Assembly: GCF_005281835.1 (NCBI RefSeq) | Contig: NZ_RZIS01000006.1 | Location: 1-64,000, forward strand | Reading direction: 5' to 3' | DNA: 64,000 bases | Origin: Vibrio profundi | GTDB lineage: Bacteria > Pseudomonadota > Gammaproteobacteria > Enterobacterales > Vibrionaceae | Shown here: positions 8,414 through 17,569 of the stretch, one piece after another | Layout: the number at the start of each line of letters is the position of its first letter | Position numbering within the stretch: position 1 is the first letter of the stretch | Notes under the pieces: model-generated | What the model was told of the DNA's origin: nothing | Seen by the model: the letters and a program-made list of their open reading frames with translations, nothing else | Databases searched by the model: none | Position numbers and translations under genes: made by a program

Positions 8414-9589
8414 ATGACTGACCGCCAAATTTCGCTTGATGAAATTCGCCTTCGCTTAAACGAATTAGATGATCAACTACTCAGTTTACTTTCAGAGCGA
8501 CGCAAGCTCAGTATTGAAGTAGCCAAGAGCAAAGTAGAGACATCCAAACCGGTACGTGACGCAACACGTGAACAACAGCTTCTCGTAAAATTGATCAATA
8601 ACGGTAAAGACAAATACGAACTGGATGCCCAGTACATCACTAAGTTGTTTCATACCATTATTGAAGACTCAGTATTACTTCAGCAATCTTACCTGCAAAA
8701 CTTAGCCAACCCACAAAGCCGTAAACCACTGGCTCGCGTGGCATTTCTTGGCTCTAAAGGTTCATACTCACACCTGGCGAGCCGCGAATACTTTAGCCGC
8801 AAGAATACAGAGTTGATCGAGTTAAACTGCGAACACTTTAAAGAAGTGGCGAACACCGTAGAGTCTGGCCATGCCGATTACGGCGTGTTACCGATTGAAA
8901 ATACAAGCTCAGGTTCAATCAATGAAGTTTATGACTTATTGCAGCACACCACGCTCTATATCGTCGGCGAGTTAACCCAACCGATTGAGCATTGTTTAGT
9001 CGCCAAAAATGACATCAAAATCGAAGATATTAAAACGCTGTATTCACACCCTCAACCGCACCAACAATGCAGCGAGTTTTTGAGTCGATTAAAAGGTGTG
9101 ACGTTAGAATCATGCGCGAGTACCGCTGATGCCATGCTAAAAGTAAAAGAGTTAGGCACTGACGATGTAGCCGCTATTGGAAACTCGTCTAGCGGTAAGC
9201 TTTACGGTTTACAACCAATCCAAGGCAACATTGCTAACCAGACGGAAAACCATACTCGCTTCATCGTTGTCGCTCGTAAGCCAGTAGAAGTTTCACCTCA
9301 AATCCCAGCGAAAACAACGCTGATCATGTCCACCTCTCAAGAGGCTGGCTCATTGGTTGAAACACTACTAGTACTTCAGCGTCATAACATCAATATGACC
9401 AAATTAGAGTCACGTCCAATCATGGGCAACCCATGGGAAGAGATGTTCTACGTCGACCTGGAAGCACACTTAGACTCAGATAATATGCAGCGCACCATTT
9501 CTGAGCTCACTAAGATTACTCGCCACTTGAAAGTACTAGGCTGCTATCCAAGCGAGAACGTAAAAGCGACCCAAGTAAAACTTCAATAA
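8414..9589 (+). CDS. pheA: P-protein: chorismate mutase / prephenate dehydratase
   Basis: This bifunctional cytoplasmic enzyme converts chorismate to prephenate and then to phenylpyruvate for phenylalanine synthesis. Of 391 residues, about 5-90 form the AroQ chorismate mutase domain (RLNELDDQLLSLLSERR). About 105-285 form prephenate dehydratase (ending with HTRFIVV). About 299-380 form the ACT domain with the Phe-binding ESRP motif. The size is that of E. coli PheA (386). It is controlled by the attenuator upstream. A hairpin without a T run follows the stop. Confidence 0.97.
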   Translation: MTDRQISLDEIRLRLNELDDQLLSLLSERRKLSIEVAKSKVETSKPVRDATREQQLLVKLINNGKDKYELDAQYITKLFHTIIEDSVLLQQSYLQNLANPQSRKPLARVAFLGSKGSYSHLASREYFSRKNTELIELNCEHFKEVANTVESGHADYGVLPIENTSSGSINEVYDLLQHTTLYIVGELTQPIEHCLVAKNDIKIEDIKTLYSHPQPHQQCSEFLSRLKGVTLESCASTADAMLKVKELGTDDVAAIGNSSSGKLYGLQPIQGNIANQTENHTRFIVVARKPVEVSPQIPAKTTLIMSTSQEAGSLVETLLVLQRHNINMTKLESRPIMGNPWEEMFYVDLEAHLDSDNMQRTISELTKITRHLKVLGCYPSENVKATQVKLQ

Positions 9590-9829
9590 TTCGTGTAACA
9601 CTCTCACAGTTCATCGCGAGCTGTGAGAGCAATTCACCATACAAATACACCAACCAAAATCCATAAAAAACCACTAAAAACACATCAATATTCAAGCCCT
9701 AACACCAGCCTCTAAAAATGAAACTGGGCTCACATCACACGTGCTCATTGAAATTATCAGTAAAAATAGTGAATTGGCTAAAACATCTATAAACTGACGC
9801 GCTTGTTTTGAATAATATAGTTAGGAATC
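9590..9829. other. Intergenic region pheA to GGDEF-EAL gene
   Basis: The only clear structure is a hairpin at 9601-9629 with arms CTCTCACAG and CTGTGAGAG; no T run follows, so termination is uncertain. The remainder is AT-rich and codes for nothing recognisable. In V. cholerae, as I recall, the nspS gene occupies this place; I see no remnant of it here. Confidence 0.5.
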
Positions 9830-12151
9830 ATGAAGCTAAGTACTAAGATTCTACTTCTCATAGCACCGGTCATACTCTGTAGTGCTGCAGCGTCCAGCTA
9901 TATTATTTACACCAACCAAAAAAGTGTTTTCATTAAGCGTGAAGACAATGCCTTGCAGCTCAACATGGAAAAGTTGGCAGGACACTTTCGACAAGCTCGA
10001 ACCTTTCTCAATAGCTATTCTTATACTCTGACTAAAAGCGATATTGTCAGGCGCTACTTTTTACTCGAACAAAACCCTGACCGTGATTTAGAACTTGTCG
10101 ATAGTCTGCACCAAACCATTAAACTACTCCAAGATGGTGACCGTAGTTTCACAGGTCTAGCACTATTGAACGGGCGACAAGAGCCCATCTATTACGCTGA
10201 AAATAACGATGAGTCATTAACCGAGATTGACCCAAAACTGCTCAAGCACATTCGTTCCCAATATCAAAAGACGCTCGATACTTCCAACATCAGCTTTACC
10301 AGAAATTCTCAAGGCGAAGGGATGCTCGTGCGTTACGAAGTTTTAGACCGACGCACTATCTCTGCTCCGCTCAATTATCAGCTAGATGACGTGTTTTTTC
10401 TGGTTATTGCCGTATCACTGGATAAATTCAACACACTGCGCAAACAAATCGAATACGACTACCAAACTAGCCTATTTTTCTCGGATAGCCCTATTCTTGT
10501 CGACAACGGTCTGACCCAATCCATTGAATTGGCTCCAAGCTTATACGCTACCGTTGATCCTGCTCAGTTCCTACTGGATAACCGACTCAACGATATCTGG
10601 AACAAGCTGAGTGCTTCGTTTGCGCTGTCTGCTTTACTGACCATGGCACTGTTGTTAGCGCTTTTATATAAAACGGTGATCAACCCCATCACTCGCTTGA
10701 ATCAGCAACTACTTTTGGTTGAAAGGCGTAAACGAAAAAATATTGAAAAGCTCGGGAGTAATGATGAGATTGGTCACCTCTCTGAACGCTTTTACGATAT
10801 GTATCAAGAGCTGGACAATACTTACCAACGAACCAAAAAACTGGCTGAGAATGACCACCTGACTCAACTGGCTAACCGTCACCAATTTCAAAATTACGTT
10901 GAACGTGTTTTAGTTGAACCACACCTCAGCAGCAATGTGTGGATCCTGTATTTAGACCTAGATAATTTTAAGTTTGTAAACGACAAGTACGGGCACCAAA
11001 TTGGCGACTCCATACTCGTGAGCTTTGCTGAGCATATGGCGAAAGTCTGTGAAGATTTTCGAAGCCAGCATTTTGCTGTCAGCATGCCGTCTCGTCTTTC
11101 TGGGGATGAATTCGCCATTTATTTACATGCGCCGAAGCAGGCAAAAAAAGCCGCTGAGGAATTTTCTCAACGCGTGATTGAACCGCTGCAAAATGGCTTC
11201 TTAACGAAGATGGGCAGTTTCCCGATCACGGTAAGTATCGGTATCGCCACTTATCCGAATGATGGCGATAATATCGAAAAATTGCTTTCTAATGCCGATA
11301 CAGCAATGTACCAAGCCAAACGAGCAGGCAAGAATCAATTCTCTTTCTACTCACTCGATTTAGACAAAGTGGTTCAACGCCGTGGAAACATCGAGCGCGC
11401 GTTACGAGAGCATAACTTCGATGATGAATTCCACCTAGTGTATATGCCGTACATGGATACTCCCGGGAAACAGGTCATCGGGGTGGAAGTGTTATTACGT
11501 TGGCATTCAAAGCAGCTTGGAATAGTCTCTCCTGATGAGTTCATTCCTATTGCCGAGCAAACCGGTTTGTTCCAGCTAGTCGATAAGTGGGTCATCAAAA
11601 CCGCGTTTGAAAATTATCACAACGTGCAGGCTCAATTTGAACACGATATTCATTTATCAATTAACCTCTCTTCTGCTGAGTTGGAAACCACTCATTTGGC
11701 CGATTTCATTGATTATCATGCGACTAGAAATAACATTGAACCAAGTCTCATAGATTTTGAAATCACAGAAACCTTTGCCACAGAGTCTCAAGGTTTCCCG
11801 TTACTCAATGAGCTTTCACGTTTGGGGTACAAACTTGCTATCGATGACTTTGGTTCGGGGTATACTTCAATCACTCAATTAGTTCAGTATCCAGTGCAAA
11901 AAATAAAGTTAGACAAAGGCTTTTTGGAAACACTGATCCGTACTGATAACCAAAACATCATCAAACCTATTATTGGCTTGTGTCACGCTCAAAATAAATC
12001 GGTCACTGCTGAGGGGATTGAAACCCAAGAAATGCAGCAATGGCTATCTGATTATCAATGCGACTTCATGCAAGGTTACTACTTTGGAAAGCCTATGAAG
12101 GTGGAAGAACTCGCTAATTGGTACCAAGAATTAAAAGAGAAAACGAACTAA
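9830..12151 (+). CDS. mbaA: Membrane GGDEF-EAL c-di-GMP protein, MbaA-like
   Basis: The 773-residue inner-membrane protein has a first membrane helix (about 5-25), a periplasmic sensor domain, a second helix (about 262-283), HAMP (about 284-335), GGDEF (about 340-505) and EAL (about 515-765). The cyclase signature is SGDEF; the EAL signature is EVL. The other EAL phosphodiesterase motifs are intact: NLSSAE, EITE, IDDFGSGY, KLDKGF and AEGIE. Phosphodiesterase activity is therefore likely; cyclase activity is uncertain. I assign MbaA from position (between yjjX and pheA, as recalled for VC0703) and the SGDEF/EVL variants. The nspS partner is not adjacent. yjjX follows after one base, probably as an operon. 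Confidence 0.85.
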   Translation: MKLSTKILLLIAPVILCSAAASSYIIYTNQKSVFIKREDNALQLNMEKLAGHFRQARTFLNSYSYTLTKSDIVRRYFLLEQNPDRDLELVDSLHQTIKLLQDGDRSFTGLALLNGRQEPIYYAENNDESLTEIDPKLLKHIRSQYQKTLDTSNISFTRNSQGEGMLVRYEVLDRRTISAPLNYQLDDVFFLVIAVSLDKFNTLRKQIEYDYQTSLFFSDSPILVDNGLTQSIELAPSLYATVDPAQFLLDNRLNDIWNKLSASFALSALLTMALLLALLYKTVINPITRLNQQLLLVERRKRKNIEKLGSNDEIGHLSERFYDMYQELDNTYQRTKKLAENDHLTQLANRHQFQNYVERVLVEPHLSSNVWILYLDLDNFKFVNDKYGHQIGDSILVSFAEHMAKVCEDFRSQHFAVSMPSRLSGDEFAIYLHAPKQAKKAAEEFSQRVIEPLQNGFLTKMGSFPITVSIGIATYPNDGDNIEKLLSNADTAMYQAKRAGKNQFSFYSLDLDKVVQRRGNIERALREHNFDDEFHLVYMPYMDTPGKQVIGVEVLLRWHSKQLGIVSPDEFIPIAEQTGLFQLVDKWVIKTAFENYHNVQAQFEHDIHLSINLSSAELETTHLADFIDYHATRNNIEPSLIDFEITETFATESQGFPLLNELSRLGYKLAIDDFGSGYTSITQLVQYPVQKIKLDKGFLETLIRTDNQNIIKPIIGLCHAQNKSVTAEGIETQEMQQWLSDYQCDFMQGYYFGKPMKVEELANWYQELKEKTN

Positions 12152-12152
12152 A

Positions 12153-12674
12153 ATGAAATCCGTAATTATCGCATCCTTAAACCCGGCAAAAATCAATGCG
12201 GTAAAGAGTGCCTTTCAATCTGCATTTCCTGAACACACTTTTAACTTTCAAGGCGTAAGTGTAGCCAGTGAAGTGGCCGACCAACCAATGTCTAATGAGG
12301 AAACCCATCTAGGGGCGGTCAACCGTGTTAAGAATGCTCAGCAAGCGATTGCCAATGCTGACTTTTATGTAGGACTAGAAGCCGGCATTGAAGGTAACGT
12401 GACTTTTGCATGGATGGTGATTGAATCTGACGGGCAGCGTGGTGAATCACGTTCGGCCAGCCTAATGTTGCCACCAGCGGTTCTCGCAAAGCTTGAACAT
12501 GCGAATGAATTAGGTGACGTGATGGATGAAGTATTTGGTACTGACAATATCAAGCAAAAAGGCGGCGCAATTGGATTACTCACTCACAATCAGCTGTCGC
12601 GTAGCTCGGTGTATCACCAAGCATTAATTCTTGCACTCATTCCGTTCGTAAACCCAGAGCACTTCGCAAAGTAA
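12153..12674 (+). CDS. yjjX: Inosine/xanthosine triphosphatase YjjX
   Basis: The 173-residue YjjX/NTPase family hydrolyses non-canonical ITP and XTP, preventing their use in RNA or DNA. Characteristic segments are the phosphate-binding start SLNPAKINAVKSAF (about 8-21), the middle ADFYVGLEAGIEG (about 69-81) and KGGAIGLLT (about 135-143). It begins one base after the GGDEF-EAL stop codon. A bidirectional terminator separates it from convergent trpR. In E. coli too, yjjX lies next to trpR. Confidence 0.93.
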   Translation: MKSVIIASLNPAKINAVKSAFQSAFPEHTFNFQGVSVASEVADQPMSNEETHLGAVNRVKNAQQAIANADFYVGLEAGIEGNVTFAWMVIESDGQRGESRSASLMLPPAVLAKLEHANELGDVMDEVFGTDNIKQKGGAIGLLTHNQLSRSSVYHQALILALIPFVNPEHFAK

Positions 12675-12712
12675 CCCTCACCTTACTGAACCAACAACAA
12701 CGCAGCTTCAAC

Positions 12713-12740
12713 AAAAACGCTAGCCGAAGCTAGCGTTTTT
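12713..12740. terminator. Bidirectional terminator between yjjX and trpR
   Basis: Arms AAAAACGCTAGC and GCTAGCGTTTTT make a symmetric hairpin with A and T runs on both sides, so it can serve both convergent genes. Confidence 0.88.
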
Positions 12741-12748
12741 ATTCGATA

Positions 12749-13042
12749 TTATTTCAGAAGTAAATTAGCAATTTCCGCTTTTTCTTGCTCGGATTTCGCT
12801 TTCAGTTCATTTGAACCTCGGGTGATCGTCGCTACACCGACACCAAGCATCTGGCTTACCTGTCGCTGGGATAAGTCCCCTTTCAGTAGCTCACACAAAA
12901 TATTCACTCTAGCGACCAATGCATCCCGCTCATCTGGAGTCATCATCATCGTCAGTAACAATTCGTGTTGGTCATTTTCCGCTGCAGTTTTCACAAGATC
13001 CATTAACTGCTGCCAATCATTATATTCTGGTTGTGATGTCAT
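12749..13042 (-). CDS. trpR: Trp operon repressor TrpR
   Basis: TrpR is a dimeric repressor that binds operator DNA when loaded with tryptophan. The protein has the family pattern LLTMMMTPDERDALVARV followed by ELLKGDLSQRQVSQMLGVG and ATITRGSNELK, the helix-turn-helix. I chose the start at MTSQPEY (97 residues) because it has the ribosome site TAGGTAAC five bases upstream and matches the usual family length. A longer frame begins 17 codons upstream without support. I could not find a convincing TrpR operator in front of it. It follows slt on the same strand, as in E. coli. Confidence 0.95.
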   Translation of the reverse strand: MTSQPEYNDWQQLMDLVKTAAENDQHELLLTMMMTPDERDALVARVNILCELLKGDLSQRQVSQMLGVGVATITRGSNELKAKSEQEKAEIANLLLK

Positions 13043-13126
13043 GTTACCTACATTTACTGCTGAACTATTTGAGCATTGTATACCGAAAACCACCGTTAAG
13101 TGTCTAAATTAACACTAAGAACGTCC

Positions 13127-13155
13127 CACCAATACAAAGTGAGTTTGTATTGGTG
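13127..13155 (-). repeat. Perfect inverted repeat between slt and trpR
   Basis: Arms CACCAATACAAA and TTTGTATTGGTG (12 bp each) flank a 5-base loop, 15 bases after the slt stop codon. No T run follows on either strand. It could cap the slt mRNA 3' end or bind a regulator of trpR. Confidence 0.6.
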
Positions 13156-13169
13156 AGTGACATGCTCGA

Positions 13170-15119
13170 TTAATATTTAGTTTTCACTTCGTGTTCTTTT
13201 AAGAATGCCCCATCAATCCCTAGAATATCTCGGTAATAGGTTTCGAACATTAAAATGTTCTGCACATAACCACGGGTTTCTTTAAAAGGGATCGCTTCAA
13301 TAAAAGCGTACGCATCCAACTTCCCCGCTGTCCTTTCACGCCACTGCTTCACTCGGTTTGGCCCTGCATTATAAGCAGCAAAAGCGAAGATACGGTTGTT
13401 ATCGTATTGGTTAAGCAGTCCATCCAAATAGTGGCTACCAATTTCGATATTTTTACCTACTTGGTATAAATCTTCACTGCCTTGATAAGAAAGCTTGTAT
13501 TTCTTAGCTGTGTATTTAGCCGTGGTTGGCATGATTTGCATAATACCACGGGCACCTACAGGAGAACGAGCCTCACTGTCTAGAGCACTTTCTTGCCTCG
13601 CCAATGACATCAATGTGATTGGGTCGATATCGTGTTTTTCAGCATAGAACTTAAACCACCACTCGTGAGCGACAGGGAAGCGCAACGTCAGGTTGTCCCA
13701 CATTTTGGCTGTAATGCTGGCGGTCACCGTTAAGTGGTTCCAGCCTTTTTCTGCTGCGTAAGCCGCCAACATCGATTGTTCTTGTTTGCTCGTTCTCCGC
13801 AATAACCAACGCCACTCACTTTTCGCTGCCGCTATCTTATCGAGTGAGATAAGCTCTTCGATTCTCAATAAATCTACGAGATAAGGTTCAATAACGGCAC
13901 GTTCAAAATTCAAGGTTGACGTTGAATACTGCACCGATTGTTTGAGCTCTTTAGCTGCCGCCACGCTGTAGAAATTACGTTCGCCTGTAAGAGAACGTAA
14001 TCTTTGATAACCTTCTTTCGATTGACCTTGCGCGACCTCAGCTCGCCCTAACCAGTACTGCCAGCGCAATGAAGCTTGGTGTTTGTCATCAAGCTTACTA
14101 ATCCAATGTTGCACACCAGACCAATCAGCGTACTGAATGGCAAGGCGTATACGTCGCTCTAACAACACTTGCCTTGAAGACTTATTCAGAACCTGATCTC
14201 GCCATTCCGCTAACCTCTCATCGTTCGTGTTAATCAAACGAAACGCGATGTACTCCGCGAGTTCTTGCTGTTTCTTAACCTCGAACTCTTGCGCTTCCAT
14301 CACTGCGCTGTACTTCGACTGGGCCTGTGAAGCCGATTTTCGAGCCAGTTTTTCAAACGCGTATTCAGTTTGAGAGCGGTTAAAATCACTTGGGCTATGT
14401 TTCTTCGCAAAATTCAGTACAGACTCAGGGTTACGATATAGCGCTTTCATCGCCACAGCCTGTTTTTTCTTCTCTGAAGCATTGACTTGCTTAATCAAAT
14501 AGCTCATTAACTTGCCATTACGATTATCAAACGCCAGTAACATGCGCTCTAAGATCCAGTCGTCAGTGCGTAATCCAGCTTTATCCCAACTTTCAAAAAG
14601 CGGATCACAGTAATCATTGATACCATTACCACTCAACCAAAGTTTACCCGCCCCTTCATACGCGAAATCTTGATTTCCTTGCTCTAAGTGGGCGCGGTAA
14701 TAAATGCATTGGTACTGTTCACCAACAGGTTCCACTTTCTGAAAATCTACAATTAAATCCCAACGCTTTTGGTTCGCAAGTGTGGTCAGGTAAGGTGCTC
14801 GAATGCGATTAGAAAATGGAAAGTTTTGGTTATCTTCAATAAAAGCTTCAACTTCTTTCGGTTCTTTATCAGACAACCCTGCTAAAAACGCTCGATAATC
14901 GGTATAGGGTGTTAATGGATAGCTCGCAATATTTGGACGGATTTTCTGGTAAGCCGTTATATTTTTCTCGTCTAGCAAGTCTTGCGCTTTTTGATACGTC
15001 GCTCGCTGCATATCAAGCTCAGATGCAGGAGTCGCGGTAGCCGTTTGGCTGAAGAACAAAGTCGAGAAAACAGCAGAAGTAATTGCGGCGACTTTGGGCT
15101 TTAACAATTGAGAAAACAT
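13170..15119 (-). CDS. slt: Soluble lytic murein transglycosylase Slt70
   Basis: Slt cleaves the MurNAc-GlcNAc bond in the periplasm, producing 1,6-anhydro ends and helping degrade uncrosslinked nascent peptidoglycan. Of 649 residues, about 1-29 form a signal peptide (cleavage near ATATA). A long alpha-superhelical U/L domain follows (about 35-470). The C-terminal SLT domain has RQESALDSEARSPVGARG (catalytic Glu in QES), then MQIMPTTAK and AYNAGPNRV. Length matches E. coli Slt (645). Products feed the recycling genes nagZ, anmK and murQ found further along. Confidence 0.96.
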   Translation of the reverse strand: MFSQLLKPKVAAITSAVFSTLFFSQTATATPASELDMQRATYQKAQDLLDEKNITAYQKIRPNIASYPLTPYTDYRAFLAGLSDKEPKEVEAFIEDNQNFPFSNRIRAPYLTTLANQKRWDLIVDFQKVEPVGEQYQCIYYRAHLEQGNQDFAYEGAGKLWLSGNGINDYCDPLFESWDKAGLRTDDWILERMLLAFDNRNGKLMSYLIKQVNASEKKKQAVAMKALYRNPESVLNFAKKHSPSDFNRSQTEYAFEKLARKSASQAQSKYSAVMEAQEFEVKKQQELAEYIAFRLINTNDERLAEWRDQVLNKSSRQVLLERRIRLAIQYADWSGVQHWISKLDDKHQASLRWQYWLGRAEVAQGQSKEGYQRLRSLTGERNFYSVAAAKELKQSVQYSTSTLNFERAVIEPYLVDLLRIEELISLDKIAAAKSEWRWLLRRTSKQEQSMLAAYAAEKGWNHLTVTASITAKMWDNLTLRFPVAHEWWFKFYAEKHDIDPITLMSLARQESALDSEARSPVGARGIMQIMPTTAKYTAKKYKLSYQGSEDLYQVGKNIEIGSHYLDGLLNQYDNNRIFAFAAYNAGPNRVKQWRERTAGKLDAYAFIEAIPFKETRGYVQNILMFETYYRDILGIDGAFLKEHEVKTKY

Positions 15120-15384
15120 GCGCTCTATTCCTTAGTGCGTGTTTGAATGCGTATAGATAACTATTAACGACAAATCTAGACTCAAATGTAAAGGATTTGA
15201 ATGTAAATATTATTAATTTAACAATTCTGATTCAGCCTTTGTTTTAAATTATGAACTTTGCACGATTATCGTAATTCCAATCTAGAACGCTCAACAATGA
15301 TTTCCTAGTCAAGGAGTAACAAACTTGACGATATTGGTATAAAATAGTGGCTAATTTTGAACAATAATTAGGAACGATCGGCAA

Positions 15385-17052
15385 ATGGCTGAATACGTAT
15401 ATACCATGTCTCGGGTGAGCAAAACTGTGCCACCTAAACGTCAAATTCTTAAAGACATTTCTCTTAGCTTTTTTCCTGGCGCTAAAATCGGTGTTTTAGG
15501 TCTAAATGGTTCAGGTAAATCTACCTTACTACGTATCATGGCAGGTATTGATACTGACATTGATGGCGAAGCTCGCGCACAGCAAGGCCTAAATGTAGGT
15601 TACCTACCACAAGAGCCTGTTCTTGATGAATCTAAAACGGTTCGTGAAATCGTTGAAGAAGCCGTGTCTGATGTTGCTGGCGCATTAACTCGCCTAGACG
15701 CAGTTTACGCAGCTTACGCGGAAGAAGGTGCAGATTTCGATGCACTAGCGAAAGAGCAAGGTGAACTGGAAGCGCTGATTCAAGCGAAAGACGGTCATAA
15801 CCTAGAAAGCGCATTAGAGCGTGCTGCTGATGCACTTCGCCTTCCTGAATGGGACGCTAAAATTGAACACCTATCGGGTGGTGAGCGTCGCCGCGTGGCT
15901 ATCTGTCGCCTGCTTCTAGAAAAGCCAGACATGCTGCTTCTAGATGAACCAACCAACCACCTGGATGCAGAATCTGTTGCGTGGCTTGAGCACTTCCTTG
16001 TGGATTACAGTGGTACTGTTGTGGCAATTACCCACGACCGTTATTTCCTAGATAACGCTGCTGGCTGGATTTTAGAACTTGACCGTGGTGAAGGTATCCC
16101 ATGGGAAGGCAACTACACTTCTTGGCTAGAGCAAAAAGACGAACGTCTTAAGCAAGAAAAAGCGGGCGAAAGTGCTCGTCAGAAAACCATTGAAAAAGAA
16201 CTTGAGTGGGTTCGTCAAAATCCGAAAGGCCGTCAAGCTAAGTCTAAAGCTCGTATGGCACGTTTCGAAGAGCTTACTACTGGCCAATACCAGAAGCGTA
16301 ACGAAACCAACGAACTATTCATCCCACCAGGTGAGCGTTTAGGCGATAAAGTTCTGGAAGTGAAAAACCTGACTAAATCATTTGGTGATCGCGTTCTTAT
16401 CGACGACCTATCGTTCAGCATGCCTAAAGGCGCTATCGTGGGTATCGTGGGTGCTAACGGCGCGGGTAAATCTACGCTATTCAAAATGCTAAGCGGCGCA
16501 GAACAACCAGATTCAGGTACTGTTGAGTTAGGTGAAACCGTTAAACTAGCGTCTGTTGATCAGTTCCGTGACAGCATGGACGACAAGAAAACAGTATTCC
16601 AAGAGATCTCTGAAGGCGCTGATATCATTAAGATCAACAACTTCGAAATCCCTGCTCGTGCTTACTGCTCTCGCTTCAATTTTAAAGGCAACGACCAGCA
16701 GAAGATCATCGGCGAGCTGTCTGGTGGTGAGCGTAACCGTGTTCACTTAGCTAAGCTGCTAAAAACAGGTGGTAACGTATTACTACTCGATGAGCCTACC
16801 AATGACCTAGACGTTGAAACACTACGTGCACTAGAAGAAGCACTGCTTGAATTCCCAGGCTGTGCAATGGTTATCTCGCACGACCGTTGGTTCTTAGACC
16901 GTATTGCGACACATATTCTAGATTACCGTGATGAAGGTCAGGTTAACTTCTACGAAGGTAACTATACTGAGTACAGTGAGTGGTTGAAAAAAACTCTTGG
17001 TGCTCAAGCGGCTGAACCTCACCGCATCAAATACAAGCGCATCGCAAAATAA
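15385..17052 (+). CDS. ettA: Energy-dependent translational throttle EttA (ABC-F ATPase)
   Basis: EttA is a cytoplasmic ABC-F protein that binds the ribosomal E site and gates entry into elongation according to ATP/ADP. Two ABC domains are present: Walker A GLNGSGKST (about 39-47) with signature LSGGERRRVA, and Walker A GANGAGKST (about 358) with LSGGERNRVHLAKLL. The interdomain linker contains KGRQAKSKARMARFEEL. It has 555 residues, as in E. coli. It has no membrane segments, so it is not a transporter. A TATAAAAT element at about 15340 is a candidate -10. It is divergent from slt. Confidence 0.97.
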   Translation: MAEYVYTMSRVSKTVPPKRQILKDISLSFFPGAKIGVLGLNGSGKSTLLRIMAGIDTDIDGEARAQQGLNVGYLPQEPVLDESKTVREIVEEAVSDVAGALTRLDAVYAAYAEEGADFDALAKEQGELEALIQAKDGHNLESALERAADALRLPEWDAKIEHLSGGERRRVAICRLLLEKPDMLLLDEPTNHLDAESVAWLEHFLVDYSGTVVAITHDRYFLDNAAGWILELDRGEGIPWEGNYTSWLEQKDERLKQEKAGESARQKTIEKELEWVRQNPKGRQAKSKARMARFEELTTGQYQKRNETNELFIPPGERLGDKVLEVKNLTKSFGDRVLIDDLSFSMPKGAIVGIVGANGAGKSTLFKMLSGAEQPDSGTVELGETVKLASVDQFRDSMDDKKTVFQEISEGADIIKINNFEIPARAYCSRFNFKGNDQQKIIGELSGGERNRVHLAKLLKTGGNVLLLDEPTNDLDVETLRALEEALLEFPGCAMVISHDRWFLDRIATHILDYRDEGQVNFYEGNYTEYSEWLKKTLGAQAAEPHRIKYKRIAK

Positions 17053-17072
17053 TATTGCTTGTATTTAAACCA

Positions 17073-17096
17073 AAGGCCGCTATGATCAGCGGCCTT
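17073..17096 (+). terminator. Probable ettA terminator
   Basis: Arms AAGGCCGC and GCGGCCTT with an 8-base loop, 20 bases after the ettA stop. The T tract is short and interrupted, so termination may be partial. Confidence 0.6.
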
Positions 17097-17152
17097 ATAT
17101 AGTTTATGAGCCACCATACTTTAACTTATTGATAGATAAGAGAGAACTAATC

Positions 17153-17521
17153 ATGGTAGAAAGAAGGCGTTTTTCACGCATCCTTTATCAGGTTCCAGCC
17201 AAAGTAGCTCAAGGCAATCTTGTGCTTGAAAGTTTCGTTCAAGACCTGTCTTTACATGGTGTGTTATTGCAATGTGATAGCAGCTCAAAGCTTAATGAAT
17301 CTTTACCTATCACCGTGGGCTTTACGCTCAATGAAAGTGATATTGAAATTCAATTGGAAGCGTCCATTATTTCGACTAACAATACCTCAATGCGCTTGAG
17401 AATAGAGCATTTAGATATTGATAGTATTAGCCATTTAAAACGCTTGGTTGAACTCAATGTCGGTGACGATAGTCTTCTCCATCGTGAGCTAGAATATTTA
17501 TCTGATTTAGGTGATGAATAA
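17153..17521 (+). CDS. PilZ-domain c-di-GMP-binding protein (PlzA-like)
   Basis: A single PilZ domain fills this 122-residue protein. Both c-di-GMP-binding signatures are visible: RxxxR within ERRRFSRI near the N-terminus, and DxSxxG as DLSLHG (about 32-37). It therefore should bind c-di-GMP. I take the ATG at 17153; an upstream TTG frame start would add eight residues without a better ribosome site. Position beside tyrA resembles V. cholerae VC0697 (plzA), recalled from memory. The M23 endopeptidase gene follows after 48 bases, possibly co-transcribed. The effector target is not evident. Confidence 0.88.
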   Translation: MVERRRFSRILYQVPAKVAQGNLVLESFVQDLSLHGVLLQCDSSSKLNESLPITVGFTLNESDIEIQLEASIISTNNTSMRLRIEHLDIDSISHLKRLVELNVGDDSLLHRELEYLSDLGDE

Positions 17522-17569
17522 TTTTGACTCTGTAGACAGCGGATCTGTCACACCAATTTATTAGTTAGT

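Noticed and set aside
13043..13126. TrpR autoregulatory operator upstream of trpR
   Set aside because: No good match to the CTAGTTAACTAG-type core; only a weak AGTGT/ACACT palindrome is present.
17073..17096. Operator for the PilZ gene
   Set aside because: The hairpin is better explained as the ettA terminator given its place just after the stop codon.
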